A DNA stretch of 64,000 bases from Ignavibacteria bacterium (lineage in GTDB: Bacteria; Bacteroidota; Ignavibacteria; SZUA-365). Position 1 is the first letter of the stretch. Every line of letters starts with the position of its first letter. The position numbers were made by a program, and so were the translations under genes. The stretch covers positions 124,001 to 188,000 of the forward strand of contig JADKJW010000009.1 of the NCBI GenBank assembly GCA_016720835.1, written 5' to 3'. Shown here one piece after another: positions 46,367-55,203 of this stretch. The notes below the pieces were generated by a model. It was not told the origin of the DNA. It was given only the letters and a program-made list of their open reading frames with translations, and made no database searches.

Positions 46367-48491
46367 ATGAAACGCCTGGCCTGCCTGTTCGCCATCGTGC
46401 TGCTTGCCGCTCTCGCACAGGCACCTGTGAGCTTCGCCCAGTCCGGCTGGTACTGGCAGAACCCAATCCCTCAAGTCAACCACCTCCACGCAGTTTCCTT
46501 CACTGATGCCAACAATGGAACAGCGGTTGGAGATCTCGGAACGATCATCCATACAACTGATGGTGGGTTGAATTGGACAAACCAGTTCAGCGGTACGGAT
46601 AATCAGCTCTACGGCGTGTCCTTTACCGATGCCAACAACGGAACAGCAGTTGGTGATTCAGGCACGGTCATCCGTACCACAAATGGAGGAACACGTTGGG
46701 TGATTCAGGCAAGCGGAACAACGAACACCCTCATGGCAGTTTCCTTCACCGATGCCAACAATGGAACTGCGGTTGGAGACAATGGAACGATCATTCGTAC
46801 AACCGACGGCGGGGCGACCTGGACGAAGCAAACAAGTGGGCGGGTGAGCCGCCTTAACGGTGTTTCCTTTAAAGATTCCCTCACTGGCAGGGTGGTTGGA
46901 AATACATATGGCAAAGGTGGATGACGATCCTTCGCACGAACGATGGAGGAGTGACTTGGATGGACGAAATCAATTCTGGGGAAGGGACCAATCTCAGGGC
47001 CGTTTCCTTCACAGACGGCAACAATGGAATTGCGGTGGGAGAGTCAGGCATGCTCCTCAAATTCGATGGCAGATGGTGGAACCAGATTCGAACAACTGTA
47101 GGGGGTCAGCTTTACGGAGTTTCCTTCACCGATGCAAACATCGGCACTATTGTTGGATCAGATGGAAAAATCCTACGAACGACGAATGGTGGGGCGAATT
47201 GAAAGAGCAACAGAGCGGGTCCACGAGTGTGTGGCTCTGGGGGGTATCGTTCACTGATGCCGATAATGGCACTGCGGTTGGAGAGAACGGGACAATCGTC
47301 CGCACTACCGATGGAGGATCGACGTGGATGTTCAAGTTGAGAGGGAAACAAAACGAACTTTATGCGGTATCCTTTACAGATCCAAATAACGGGACGGTGG
47401 TTGGGGTTTCAGGCATGATATTGCACACGACTGACGGCGGGATGAATTGGATGGAGCGAACGAGTGGGACAATGAGCCATTTCAGAGGAATTGCCTACGC
47501 CGACGCAAACACAGGGACAGTGGTTGGAGGGGACGGGAAGATTCTCCGCACAACGAATGGCGGAGCAGATTGGTGGAACCAATCAAGCGGGACGACAAAT
47601 ACATTATTCGGCATATCTCTCATCGATACAAACACCGGAACAGCAGTCGGAGAGCATGGTACCATTCTACGAACAACCGATGGTGGGGTCAGTTGGACGA
47701 GTCAGTCAAGCGGAACAACGAACGATCTTTATGGTGTATCCTTCGTCGATGCGAACATAGGAACGGTCGTTGGAGGAACGATTGTCGGGAAGGAAGGAAC
47801 GATTCTCCGCACGACTGATGGAGGGTCGAATTGGACGAGTCAGTTCAGCGGAACGACAGAACTGTTAAGTGGAGTATCCTGCATCGATGCAAATACAGTC
47901 TCAGTATCAGGATATGGAGGTACAATCCTCCGCACAACAAATGGTGGTTCAAGTTGGACGAACCAGTCCATCGGGACCAAATCTTGGATCTATGGGATGT
48001 ACTTCACGAACTCCAGCACTGGAACTGTGGTTGATTGGGGAGGGAGAATCTTCCACACAACAGATGGCGGAACGTCGTGGATGAAACAAAAACAAGTAAA
48101 TCACCCCCTCAACGGAGTTTTTTTCACTGATGCCAACACCGGAACCGCAGTCGGAGAAGGTGGGACGATACTCCGCACAACGACCGGTGGCATGACATGG
48201 ATCGAGGACACCAAAGCCGCTCCATCAAAGATCCATCTCGGTCAGAACTACCCCAACCCCGTCACGAACAGCACCACCATTCCATTCTCGCTCTCGCGGC
48301 CGGAACACGTGTGCCTGAGTATTCACACCGTGCTCGGAGAACAGGTTGCGGTGCTCGCCGGTGCGGAGCATATGGCTGGTTCGTACGCACTGCGTTTTGA
48401 TGCCTCCGGACTCCGATCCGGGATGTACTTCTACGTCTTTCGAAGTGGAACTGCAAGCGAGACGAGGAAAATGATTGTGCTCCATCCGTAG
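46367..48491 (+). pseudogene. Secreted YCF48-type propeller protein with T9SS tail (copy 3), two frameshifts
   Basis: The start at 46367 (good GGAGG) gives signal MKRLACLFAIVLLAALAQAP and WYWQNPIPQVN. The frame stops at 46924; the next propeller repeats continue in a second frame (ILRTNDGGVTWMDEINSGEG) until 47202, and then in a third frame (SGSTSVWLWGVSFTDADNGT) to the stop at 48491. That frame ends with T9SS tail QNYPNPVTNSTTIPFSLSRP. Restoring the frame near 46918 and adding one base near 47200 (GAATTG+AAAG) gives about 707 residues. Base use is more A/T-rich than copies 1 and 2, and the repeats read TDANNGTAVGDNGTIIRTTD. Either sequencing indels or early decay. Confidence 0.8.
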
Positions 48492-48604
48492 ATGGACGCG
48501 AGTTGGTTATTCTGAAGTGCTGCGACTCCGTTTCTGAAACGGTCGAGTATCAACCCGTGCTTGTTCATGCGGTAATCCCACGCTCGAGCTTATGGATACG
48601 AAAC

Positions 48605-48704
48605 GTCCCCACGCAGGAGCGTGGGGACGAGAGGAGTGTCCTGAGGCGTGGGGACGAGACGACGTGAGAGGATACGACACGTCCCCACGCGGGAGCGTGG
48701 GGAC
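48605..48704. repeat. Two GTCCCCACGC hairpins downstream of the YCF48 array
   Basis: GTCCCCACGC-AGGA-GCGTGGGGAC at 48605-48628 and GTCCCCACGC-GGGA-GCGTGGGGAC at 48681-48704: perfect 10-base stems with 4-base loops. A partial arm (GGCGTGGGGACGAG) lies between them. No T-run follows, so they are repeat elements rather than plain terminators. They lie between convergent gene ends and could still reduce read-through. Confidence 0.85.
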
Positions 48705-48730
48705 GAGACGAATACTTCAATACTCCTGTA

Positions 48731-48762
48731 CTCCCCATCTCCCCATTCCCCCATTCTCCCGA
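48731..48762 (-). repeat. Short-period tract adjoining the glnA stop codon
   Basis: On the minus strand, GGGAGAATGGGGGAATGGGG and similar units of about 8 bases begin two bases after the TAG stop of glnA. Confidence 0.75.
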
Positions 48763-50130
48763 CTACCTCGTGAAATACATTTTGTATTCGAACGGATGCG
48801 GCATCGTGGAAATGGCGTGCACTTCCTCCTGCTTGGTCTTGAGCCACTGCGTGATGAGGGAGGCGGGGAAGACGCCGCCGCGCTGGAGGAATTCGTTGTC
48901 GGCCTCGAGGGCGTCGAGCGCTTCCTGCAGGTTGCGCGGGAGGAAGTGGATGTCGGTGAGCGTGGAGACGTCGCCGTCGTGCGGGCCGTATCCCTCCTTG
49001 TCGGGATCGATGCGGTTCACGATGCCGTCGATGCCCGCCATGAGCATGGCGGCCAGCATCAGGTACGGATTGGAGGTGGCGTCGGGCGGACGGTACTCCA
49101 TGCGCGTCTTCTCGGGATCGGAAATGTAGCGGGGAATGCGCACGCAGGATGAGCGGTTCGCCATGCCGTAGGTCATGGACACCGGCGCTTCGAAGCCGGG
49201 CACGAGGCGCTTGTACGAATTCGTGGACGGATTCGTGAACGCGGCCAGCGCGGGCGCGTGCTTGAGCATGCCGCCGATGTACCAGCGGCCGATGTCGCTG
49301 AAGTTCGCGTACCGTCCGGCTTCATGAAAGGCGTTGCGGCCCTCCTTCGTCAGGAACTGATGCACGTGCAGTCCGCTGCCCGCCTGCTGGTACATGGGCT
49401 TCGGCATGAAGGTGAGGAAGAGCCCGCGCTGCACGGCCTGGCTGAAGAGGATGTACTTCGAGAGCACGATGTCGTCGGCGGTCTTGAGCAGCGGACTGAA
49501 GAACAGCTCGATCTCCTGCTGCCCCCGCTCGCCCACCTCGTGATGATGGTATTTCACGGGAATGCCGGCGCGCTTGAGCAGCGAGCAGGACTCGTCGCGG
49601 AAATCGTCGTACAGATCGAAGGGACTGCAGGCATGGTAGGCGTTCTGGAAGAACTCCTCGGCGTGCTCCACGTTATAGTACGAGGACGACGTTCTCGTGT
49701 CGTACTCCACTTTCTTGAAGATGTAGAACTCGAATTCCGGCCCCCACCACGACGTGTCGGCGATGCCCAGTTCGGCGAGCATGGCCTCGGCCCGCGAGGC
49801 GATCCAGCGCACGTCCTGCGGGAAGCGCGAGCGCGCGGCGTCGGTGAGGAAGATGTCGGTGAAGCAGGTGAGCGTCGGGCGCTCGCGGAAGAAGTCGAGC
49901 TGCAGCGTGCCGAGATCGGGCTTCACGATCATGTCGCTGTTCGACACCTTGGCGAAGCCGTAGCTCGAGCCGTCGAAACCCACGCCCTCGTCCATGATGC
50001 GCTCGAGCGTGTCGTCCTCGAGCGGCAACGTGACGTGATGCAGGCGTCCGACGAGGTCGACGCTCTTGAGATCGATGAACTCGATGTGGTGCTCGGCGAC
50101 GAGCTGTCTGGCGCGGTCGATGGTTGTCAC
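48763..50130 (-). CDS. glnA: Glutamine synthetase type I
   Basis: 455 residues. All catalytic blocks are present in order: GVGFDGSSYGFAKVSNSDM, the FEFYIF glutamate pair, YHHHEVGERGQQEIELFF, GSGLHVHQFL, NSYKRLVPGFEAPV and RMEYRPPDATSNPYLMLAAM. It makes glutamine from glutamate, ammonia and ATP in the cytoplasm. The length fits the shorter GSI-alpha type. The adenylylation motif NLYDLP is not seen; that region reads DPDKEGYGPHDGDV. So regulation by GlnE is unlikely (inference). A Bacteroidota-type promoter is predicted about 50 bases upstream. Confidence 0.94.
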   Translation of the reverse strand: MTTIDRARQLVAEHHIEFIDLKSVDLVGRLHHVTLPLEDDTLERIMDEGVGFDGSSYGFAKVSNSDMIVKPDLGTLQLDFFRERPTLTCFTDIFLTDAARSRFPQDVRWIASRAEAMLAELGIADTSWWGPEFEFYIFKKVEYDTRTSSSYYNVEHAEEFFQNAYHACSPFDLYDDFRDESCSLLKRAGIPVKYHHHEVGERGQQEIELFFSPLLKTADDIVLSKYILFSQAVQRGLFLTFMPKPMYQQAGSGLHVHQFLTKEGRNAFHEAGRYANFSDIGRWYIGGMLKHAPALAAFTNPSTNSYKRLVPGFEAPVSMTYGMANRSSCVRIPRYISDPEKTRMEYRPPDATSNPYLMLAAMLMAGIDGIVNRIDPDKEGYGPHDGDVSTLTDIHFLPRNLQEALDALEADNEFLQRGGVFPASLITQWLKTKQEEVHAISTMPHPFEYKMYFTR

Positions 50131-50179
50131 GAAAGGTACTCCGGCTTGTGGTGCGTTCCGTCGCCCAATCGGGCGAAAT

Positions 50180-50216
50180 GGAGATCAAAGTATGGATTTC
50201 GCGGACAAAAGGCAAA
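50180..50216 (-). promoter_or_regulatory. Predicted Bacteroidota-type promoter of glnA
   Basis: On the minus strand, TTTG (50216-50213) is followed after 20 bases by TACTTTG (50192-50186), close to the Bacteroidota sigma consensus TTTG-N19-21-TAnnTTTG with one base less in the -7 box. It would give a leader of about 50 bases. Confidence 0.45.
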
Positions 50217-50365
50217 ATATAAGACTCCCCGGTCTCGAAATTTGCTGTGTGGGCACTGGAAGGCCCGAAAGAGATTCCGGAGTTGTTCCGGTGCCCCGGC
50301 GTCATTGCTGCCACGGCTTCACACGATCATCCGGTGGTGTGACGGCGAACGGTGTGCGCGATCGC

Positions 50366-51013
50366 TCAGAGCCTGTGGCGCATGATTTCGCCCTGCACGA
50401 GGTACATGACGTCCTCGGCGATGTTGGTGGCGTGGTCGGCGATGCGCTCGAGATAGCGCGAAACGGAGAGGAGTCCGAGCAGTCCGTCGATATGCGCCGG
50501 GGTACGGATGATCTCTTTTTTGATGAAGTCGTACATTTCGCTGTGGATGGCGTCCACCTCGTCGTCGAGTGCGCAGACTTCGGCCGCGAGCTTTTCGTCG
50601 AGCGTGACGAGCGCGTCCAGACATTTCTTGAGCATGGTGCCCGTCTTGTCGGCGAGCATCGAGATCTGCTCCGGAATCTCGATCTCGCGGTGATCAGCGA
50701 GAAACAGCGCGCGCTCGGCAATGTTCAGCGCAAGGTCGCCGATGCGCTCGAGATCGTTGTTCATCTTCAGCACCGCGATGATGAAACGCAGATCGCGCGC
50801 CACGGGCTGATGCAGCGCGAGGATTTTCAGGCAATCCTCTTCAACCTCGATTTCCATCGAATCGATCTCATTGTCGGCGGAGATCACCTCCTCCGCGAGC
50901 CGTTTGTCGCGCGTCCGGATGGCTTTCAGCGCATCCTTCAAATCCTCCTCGACAAGCGCGCTCAACGTGAGGAGTTTCTTTTTCAGGTGTTCTATCTCTC
51001 GGAAGAAAATCAT
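50366..51013 (-). CDS. phoU: Phosphate signalling protein PhoU
   Basis: 215 residues, all alpha. Two PhoU three-helix repeats are visible, each with the E/D-rich metal-cluster motif: ILALHQPVARDLRFIIAVLK followed by NNDLERIGDLALNIAERA, and SVSRYLERIADHATNIAEDV. By family it links the phosphate transporter to the PhoR kinase and restrains Pho signalling. No pstSCAB or pit genes are in the window; phoR and phoB lie upstream on the same strand. Its leader consists of a tandem GTGAATCGT tract. Confidence 0.93.
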   Translation of the reverse strand: MIFFREIEHLKKKLLTLSALVEEDLKDALKAIRTRDKRLAEEVISADNEIDSMEIEVEEDCLKILALHQPVARDLRFIIAVLKMNNDLERIGDLALNIAERALFLADHREIEIPEQISMLADKTGTMLKKCLDALVTLDEKLAAEVCALDDEVDAIHSEMYDFIKKEIIRTPAHIDGLLGLLSVSRYLERIADHATNIAEDVMYLVQGEIMRHRL

Positions 51014-51019
51014 GGTGCG

Positions 51020-51130
51020 TCGTGAATCGTGAATCGTGAATGGTGAATCGTGAGTCGTGAGTCGTGAATGGTGAGTCGTTAATCGTGAGTCGTGATCGTG
51101 AATCGTGAGTCGTTAATCGTGAATGGTGAA
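51020..51130. repeat. Tandem GTGAATCGT/GTGAGTCGT tract between phoR and phoU
   Basis: About a dozen 9-10-base units occupy the leader of phoU. The same unit type appears in the opposite sense at 17673-17769 and at the right end of the window (63984-64000). Confidence 0.9.
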
Positions 51131-51250
51131 GAGCGTGCCAGTGAGTCGATTATCGGAACCGTGAATCGAGGGTTTTTGAGAGTCGTGAAAATACGCGTAC
51201 TCACTCCTCCTCTCCTCCTTTCCCAAAGGGACCCCTGTCCCCCTCCCACT

Positions 51251-53023
51251 CTACTTCCTCGGCAACGTAATCAAAAAACTGCTCCCCTCGCCGAGCGTGC
51301 TCTCGACGGCGATGGTCCCGCCGTGGGCCTGCACGATGTGTTTGGCGATGGCGAGGCCGAGTCCGGTGCTTCCGGAGCGCCGGTCGCGCGCGCGGTCCAC
51401 GCGGTAGAAGCGCTCGAACAGGCGCGGGAGGTGCTCGCCGGGAATCCCCGGCCCCCGGTCGCGCACGGCGATAGTGAGCGTCGCGTCGGCGACGGTCACC
51501 GCGACGTCGACCGTCCGGTTCTCGGCGCTGTATTTCACGGCATTGTCGATGAGATTGGACACGGCCTCTTCGAGCAGGTGCGCATTCATCCGGACGGCGA
51601 TCTGCGGATCGCACTCGAGCGTCACCGTGACGCCGCGCTCCTTCGCCATCGTGTCGCGGGATTCCACCGCGCTCTCGAGCACGGGACGGAGCAGCGCGCT
51701 TTCGAACGCGACGTCGCCGCGCTCGCCCTCCTGCTCGATGCGCGAGAGGCTGAGCAGGTCCTCGATGATGTGATGCAGGCGCTCCGCCTCCTTCGCGATG
51801 ATCGCGAGGAAGCGATCGCGATGCTCCGGTTCGTCGGCCGCGCCGTCGAGGAGGGTTTCGACGAAGCCCTTGATGGAGGTCACGGGCGTTTTCAGTTCAT
51901 GCGAGACGTTGGCCACAAAGTCGCGGCGGAGTGTTTCGAGTCTGCGCAGCCGGGTGACGTCGTGGAGCACGACCACCGCGCCGATGCCGCGTCCGCTCCC
52001 GTCGCGCAGTTGCGCGCCATGAAGCTGGAGCTGACGATCTTCGGCGCCCCGGACGATCATGAACCCTTCGGCCGGTTCCGGGCTCGTGAGCGCGACGGTT
52101 GCGAAACGCTGAATGTCGGTGTTCCGCACGGCTTCCTGCAGATGCAACCCTTTCGCCCCATCGGCATCCACGCCGAACAGGGTCGCCGCGGCCGTGTTCA
52201 TGTCAAGCGCCCGTTCCTCCCTGTCGATGGCGATGACGCCCTCGATCATGCTCGAGAGCACCGCGTCCTGCTCGTTGCGTTGCTGCATGATGGTGCGGAA
52301 GCGCTCGTCGAGCTGCTGCGCCATGGCGGTAAGCGCATCAGCCAAAGCGCCGAATTCGGCACTCTCGTCCTTCGGGATGCGGAAGGCGAGATTGCCCGCC
52401 GCGTATTGCTCGGCCCCGGTGCGAATACTGTCGATCGGTCTCGTCAGCCGGCGGGCCAGTACGAAGATCATCGCGGCCACGAGGAGCGTGATGAGCAATC
52501 CGCCGATGATGAGCCGCGTGCGAAGGTCCGCAATCGATTCCTCGACGGAGCTCAAGGGAAGGGCGGTGCGGATGACGAGCCGCACCGTGCCATCAACGGC
52601 GACCGGCGCAGCGGCGTACATGGTGTTGATTCCTGTCGTGCGGCTGTACCGTATCGAGTTGCCGTCGCGCCCCTCCAGCGCCTCGGCAATCTCCGGACGC
52701 TCGCGGTGGTTCTCCATCGCCTTCGGATCCTCCATCGAATCACCGAGCACCGTGCCGTCGGCCGCGATGATCGTGATGCGGGTCGATGCCAGCCTGCCGA
52801 GACGGTTGCAGATCTCCGGCACCTCGGCGAGGCGCCCGCTGACCAGCAACTCGGCAATTTCCACCTGTACGAGGTGGGCGCGCGCAAGAAGATCGACGCG
52901 CACATGCTCGAAGTACCGCTCCTTCATCGTGCTGGTGCTGTACCAGGTGAAGATGAACAGCGCGGCCACGGTGAGGGTGAAGAAGGGGAGGGCAAACCTC
53001 CATATCAGACGTTTTTTCCGCAT
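51251..53023 (-). CDS. phoR: Phosphate-regulon sensor histidine kinase PhoR
   Basis: 590 residues. Membrane helix FALPFFTLTVAALFIFTWYS, a periplasmic sensor region (about 35-165), a second helix (LIIGGLLITLLVAAMIFVLA), HAMP (RRLTRPIDSIRTGAEQYAAG), PAS (about 235-350; DAVLSSMIEGVIAIDREERA), HisKA with His in FVANVSHELKTPVTSIKGFV, and HATPase with SNLIDNAVKYS and STGLGLAIAKHIVQAHGG. The large periplasmic loop is typical of PhoR outside the enterobacteria. It starts three bases after phoB ends, so the two are one operon. A purine-rich tract (51200-51250) follows its TAG stop. Confidence 0.92.
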   Translation of the reverse strand: MRKKRLIWRFALPFFTLTVAALFIFTWYSTSTMKERYFEHVRVDLLARAHLVQVEIAELLVSGRLAEVPEICNRLGRLASTRITIIAADGTVLGDSMEDPKAMENHRERPEIAEALEGRDGNSIRYSRTTGINTMYAAAPVAVDGTVRLVIRTALPLSSVEESIADLRTRLIIGGLLITLLVAAMIFVLARRLTRPIDSIRTGAEQYAAGNLAFRIPKDESAEFGALADALTAMAQQLDERFRTIMQQRNEQDAVLSSMIEGVIAIDREERALDMNTAAATLFGVDADGAKGLHLQEAVRNTDIQRFATVALTSPEPAEGFMIVRGAEDRQLQLHGAQLRDGSGRGIGAVVVLHDVTRLRRLETLRRDFVANVSHELKTPVTSIKGFVETLLDGAADEPEHRDRFLAIIAKEAERLHHIIEDLLSLSRIEQEGERGDVAFESALLRPVLESAVESRDTMAKERGVTVTLECDPQIAVRMNAHLLEEAVSNLIDNAVKYSAENRTVDVAVTVADATLTIAVRDRGPGIPGEHLPRLFERFYRVDRARDRRSGSTGLGLAIAKHIVQAHGGTIAVESTLGEGSSFLITLPRK

Positions 53024-53026
53024 GCG

Positions 53027-53713
53027 CTATTCCTTGAAGCGGTACCCGACACCGCGGACGGTTTCAATGTATTTGCCCGCATCGCCGAGCTTGCGGCGAA
53101 GTCCCACAATCTGTACATCCACCGAACGGTCCGTGACGGGATACCCGTCACCGCGCACCGCCTCGACGATCTGCGAGCGGGAAAAGACCCATCCGGGCTT
53201 CTTCGAAAGGAATTGCAGAACCCGGAACTCGGTGACGGTGAGCGGGATGATGACGCCCGCGACCCGCACCTCGTGCCGCGCGCTGTTGATGGAAATCTCG
53301 TGCAGGGCGAGAGGCTGCTGCGCATCGTCGGGCGACGCGGTTGTGCGGCGGATGACGGATTTGATGCGCGCAAGCAGCACGCGAGGACTGAACGGTTTCG
53401 TCACATAGTCGTCGGCCCCCAGCTCGAGTCCGCTGACGATGTCCGATTCCTCGGTCTTTGCCGTGAGCATGACCACGGGAATGTGCGCGGTCTCCGTGGC
53501 GCCCTTGATCGCGCGGCATACCTCGAGTCCGTCCACTCCGGGGAGCATGATGTCGAGCACGACGAGATCGGGATGAAGGTGCCGGGCTTTCACGAGCGCG
53601 TCTTCGCCCGTTCGCGCCCGTTCCACCTTGTAGCCGTCCTTCAAAAGATTGAAGGTGATCAGTTCGAGAATGTCTTCTTCGTCTTCAACGACGAGGATGG
53701 TGCCTTTCGCCAC
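53027..53713 (-). CDS. phoB: Phosphate-regulon response regulator PhoB (OmpR family)
   Basis: 228 residues from a GTG at 53713, which gives the standard start KGTILVVEDEEDILELITFN; a GTG at 53746 would add 11 residues. Receiver with phospho-Asp in LVVLDIMLPGVDG, Thr/Ser in VVMLTAKTEE and Lys in YVTKPFSP, then a winged-helix DNA-binding domain (about 130-228; LTVTEFRVLQFLSKKPGWVF, RSVDVQIVGLRRKLGDAGKY, TVRGVGYRF). By family it binds Pho boxes under phosphate limitation. It is also the only DNA-binding response regulator in the window. It starts 209 bases downstream of the partner-switching unit on the same strand. Confidence 0.92.
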   Translation of the reverse strand: MAKGTILVVEDEEDILELITFNLLKDGYKVERARTGEDALVKARHLHPDLVVLDIMLPGVDGLEVCRAIKGATETAHIPVVMLTAKTEESDIVSGLELGADDYVTKPFSPRVLLARIKSVIRRTTASPDDAQQPLALHEISINSARHEVRVAGVIIPLTVTEFRVLQFLSKKPGWVFSRSQIVEAVRGDGYPVTDRSVDVQIVGLRRKLGDAGKYIETVRGVGYRFKE

Positions 53714-53921
53714 GGGATACTCGGGTAATGGTGCAGAAACAATCACGACAATTTCGCGATCCTGCGTGAGAATTCCGTTATCGAATCATGTGATTTCCGT
53801 GTGGCGAGACACGGATCTGCCGTGGATCATCCTTCGGGACCGATGCGCGTTCGCCGCGCGGCCGCTCCCCGCGGCGCAGATACAAGGTCCCGCGACACGG
53901 CGCAAGGCCCTCCGGCAACGG

Positions 53922-54344
53922 TCAGGAGGACGAGAGGCGCTTGACAAGCAGGAGAATGTTGCGTCCGTCGCTGTGCTGGTATTCGACGCTGTCCATCACG
54001 GTGCGCACGAAGTGAATGCCCAGGCCGCCGATGCGGCGTTCCTCGATCGGCGCATCGATGTCGGGCTCTTCGGCCGTGAGCGGATTGAAGGGTGCCGCCT
54101 GATCCTCGATCCGGATGTGCAGGTCTTCACCGACGATTCGCATTGAGATCCAGACGGCATGCTGGACGTCGGTCGGATAGCCGTAGGAAATGATGTTGGT
54201 GAGGAGTTCATCGAAAGAGAGGGTCAACGCGAAAGCCACATCCGCGGAGAGGGCGTTGTCGGCCTGGAACGCTTCGACCCATGCGTGCACGCGGTCGAGT
54301 TCTTCGAGGTCGTTGCCGATCGTCAATTTGGTCTCAAGTGCCAT
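53922..54344 (-). CDS. RsbW-type anti-sigma factor / serine-protein kinase
   Basis: 140 residues. A GHKL ATPase fold of the RsbW/SpoIIAB class: N-box LSFDELLTNIISYGYP (catalytic Glu and Asn), IEDQAAPFNPLTA (G1-like with Asp and Pro) and RRIGGLGIHFVRTVMDSVEY (G2). Such proteins phosphorylate a STAS antagonist on Ser and bind a sigma factor or other target. The matching STAS protein is encoded upstream at 58982-59320 in the same unit. No sigma factor is near, so the final target is unknown. Last gene of the eight-gene unit. Confidence 0.88.
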   Translation of the reverse strand: MALETKLTIGNDLEELDRVHAWVEAFQADNALSADVAFALTLSFDELLTNIISYGYPTDVQHAVWISMRIVGEDLHIRIEDQAAPFNPLTAEEPDIDAPIEERRIGGLGIHFVRTVMDSVEYQHSDGRNILLLVKRLSSS

Positions 54345-54390
54345 GGGGTTCGATGTTCCGTGTATGGGCGGTTGCGGAATGCGTCAGGAC

Positions 54391-55203
54391 TCAAACATAG
54401 GTGCGTTCCAGAAGCGCGGCGGCGGATTCGTCGAGCTGCTCGATCTGCCGGAGTTCCTCGAACCAGCCGGCGAGTTCGCGGGGACGGAGGCGGCTCTTCT
54501 CCCCTCCCCGGATGTCGTTGACAATGCGGCCGCGATGCATCATGATGAGCCGGTCGCCGAGATTCGTCGCCTCCGGCAGCGAATGCGTCACCATCAGCGT
54601 CGTGATGCGGTCCGTCGCGATCAGTTCCCTGCTCAGGCGCAGCACCAGCTCCGCGCTCTTGGGATCGAGCGCCGACGTGTGTTCGTCAAGCAGCAGCAGA
54701 TCCGGCTTGCGCCATGTGGCCATGAGCAGGGTCAGCGCCTGACGCTGGCCGCCAGAGAGCAGGCCGATGGGAGAGTCGATGCGGCCCTCGAGGCCGAGCC
54801 CCAGCAGGCGGATGCGGCGCGTGATCTCCTCGCGCAGCGGCTCGGTGACTGCCGGGGAGAGTCCGCGGGACAGTCCGCGCTTCGAGGCGAGCGCGAAATT
54901 TTCGGCGATGGTCATGCTCGCGACGGTGCCGGTGAAGGGATCCTGAAACACGCGCCCGATCAGGGATGCACGGCGATGTTCCGACCAGTCCGTGATCTCG
55001 GTCCCGTTGAGGACAATGCGACCGGCATCCGGCGCGAAACGTCCCGCGATGGCATTCAGGAGCGTCGATTTCCCGGACCCGTTCTGCCCGAGAAGCACGA
55101 TGAACTCGCCGTCCTCCACGGTGAGATCGAGCGCCTGGAGAGCGCGGACCTCGGCATTCGTGCCGCGGTTGAAGGACAACGCGATACCGCCGAGAACGAG
55201 CAT
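54391..55203 (-). CDS. ABC transporter ATP-binding protein (TrpZ-like)
   Basis: 270 residues. Walker A LLGQNGSGKSTLLNAIAG, Q-loop VFQDPFTGTVASMTIAENFA, signature LLSGGQRQALTLLMATW, Walker B PDLLLLDEHTSALDP and H-loop VTHSLPEATNLG. The LDEHTSALDP form (His instead of Pro after Glu) is typical of the ATPase partner of TrpX-type binding proteins and related uncharacterised amino-acid importers. Its ATG shares one base with the permease stop (TGATG). The C-terminal extension (ELAGWFEELRQIEQLDESAA) is short and helical. Confidence 0.92.
   Translation of the reverse strand: MLVLGGIALSFNRGTNAEVRALQALDLTVEDGEFIVLLGQNGSGKSTLLNAIAGRFAPDAGRIVLNGTEITDWSEHRRASLIGRVFQDPFTGTVASMTIAENFALASKRGLSRGLSPAVTEPLREEITRRIRLLGLGLEGRIDSPIGLLSGGQRQALTLLMATWRKPDLLLLDEHTSALDPKSAELVLRLSRELIATDRITTLMVTHSLPEATNLGDRLIMMHRGRIVNDIRGGEKSRLRPRELAGWFEELRQIEQLDESAAALLERTYV

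Noticed and set aside
53802..53819. Terminator between the RsbW-like gene and phoB
   Set aside because: A 6-base stem (CCGTGT/ACACGG) exists but no T-run follows on either strand.
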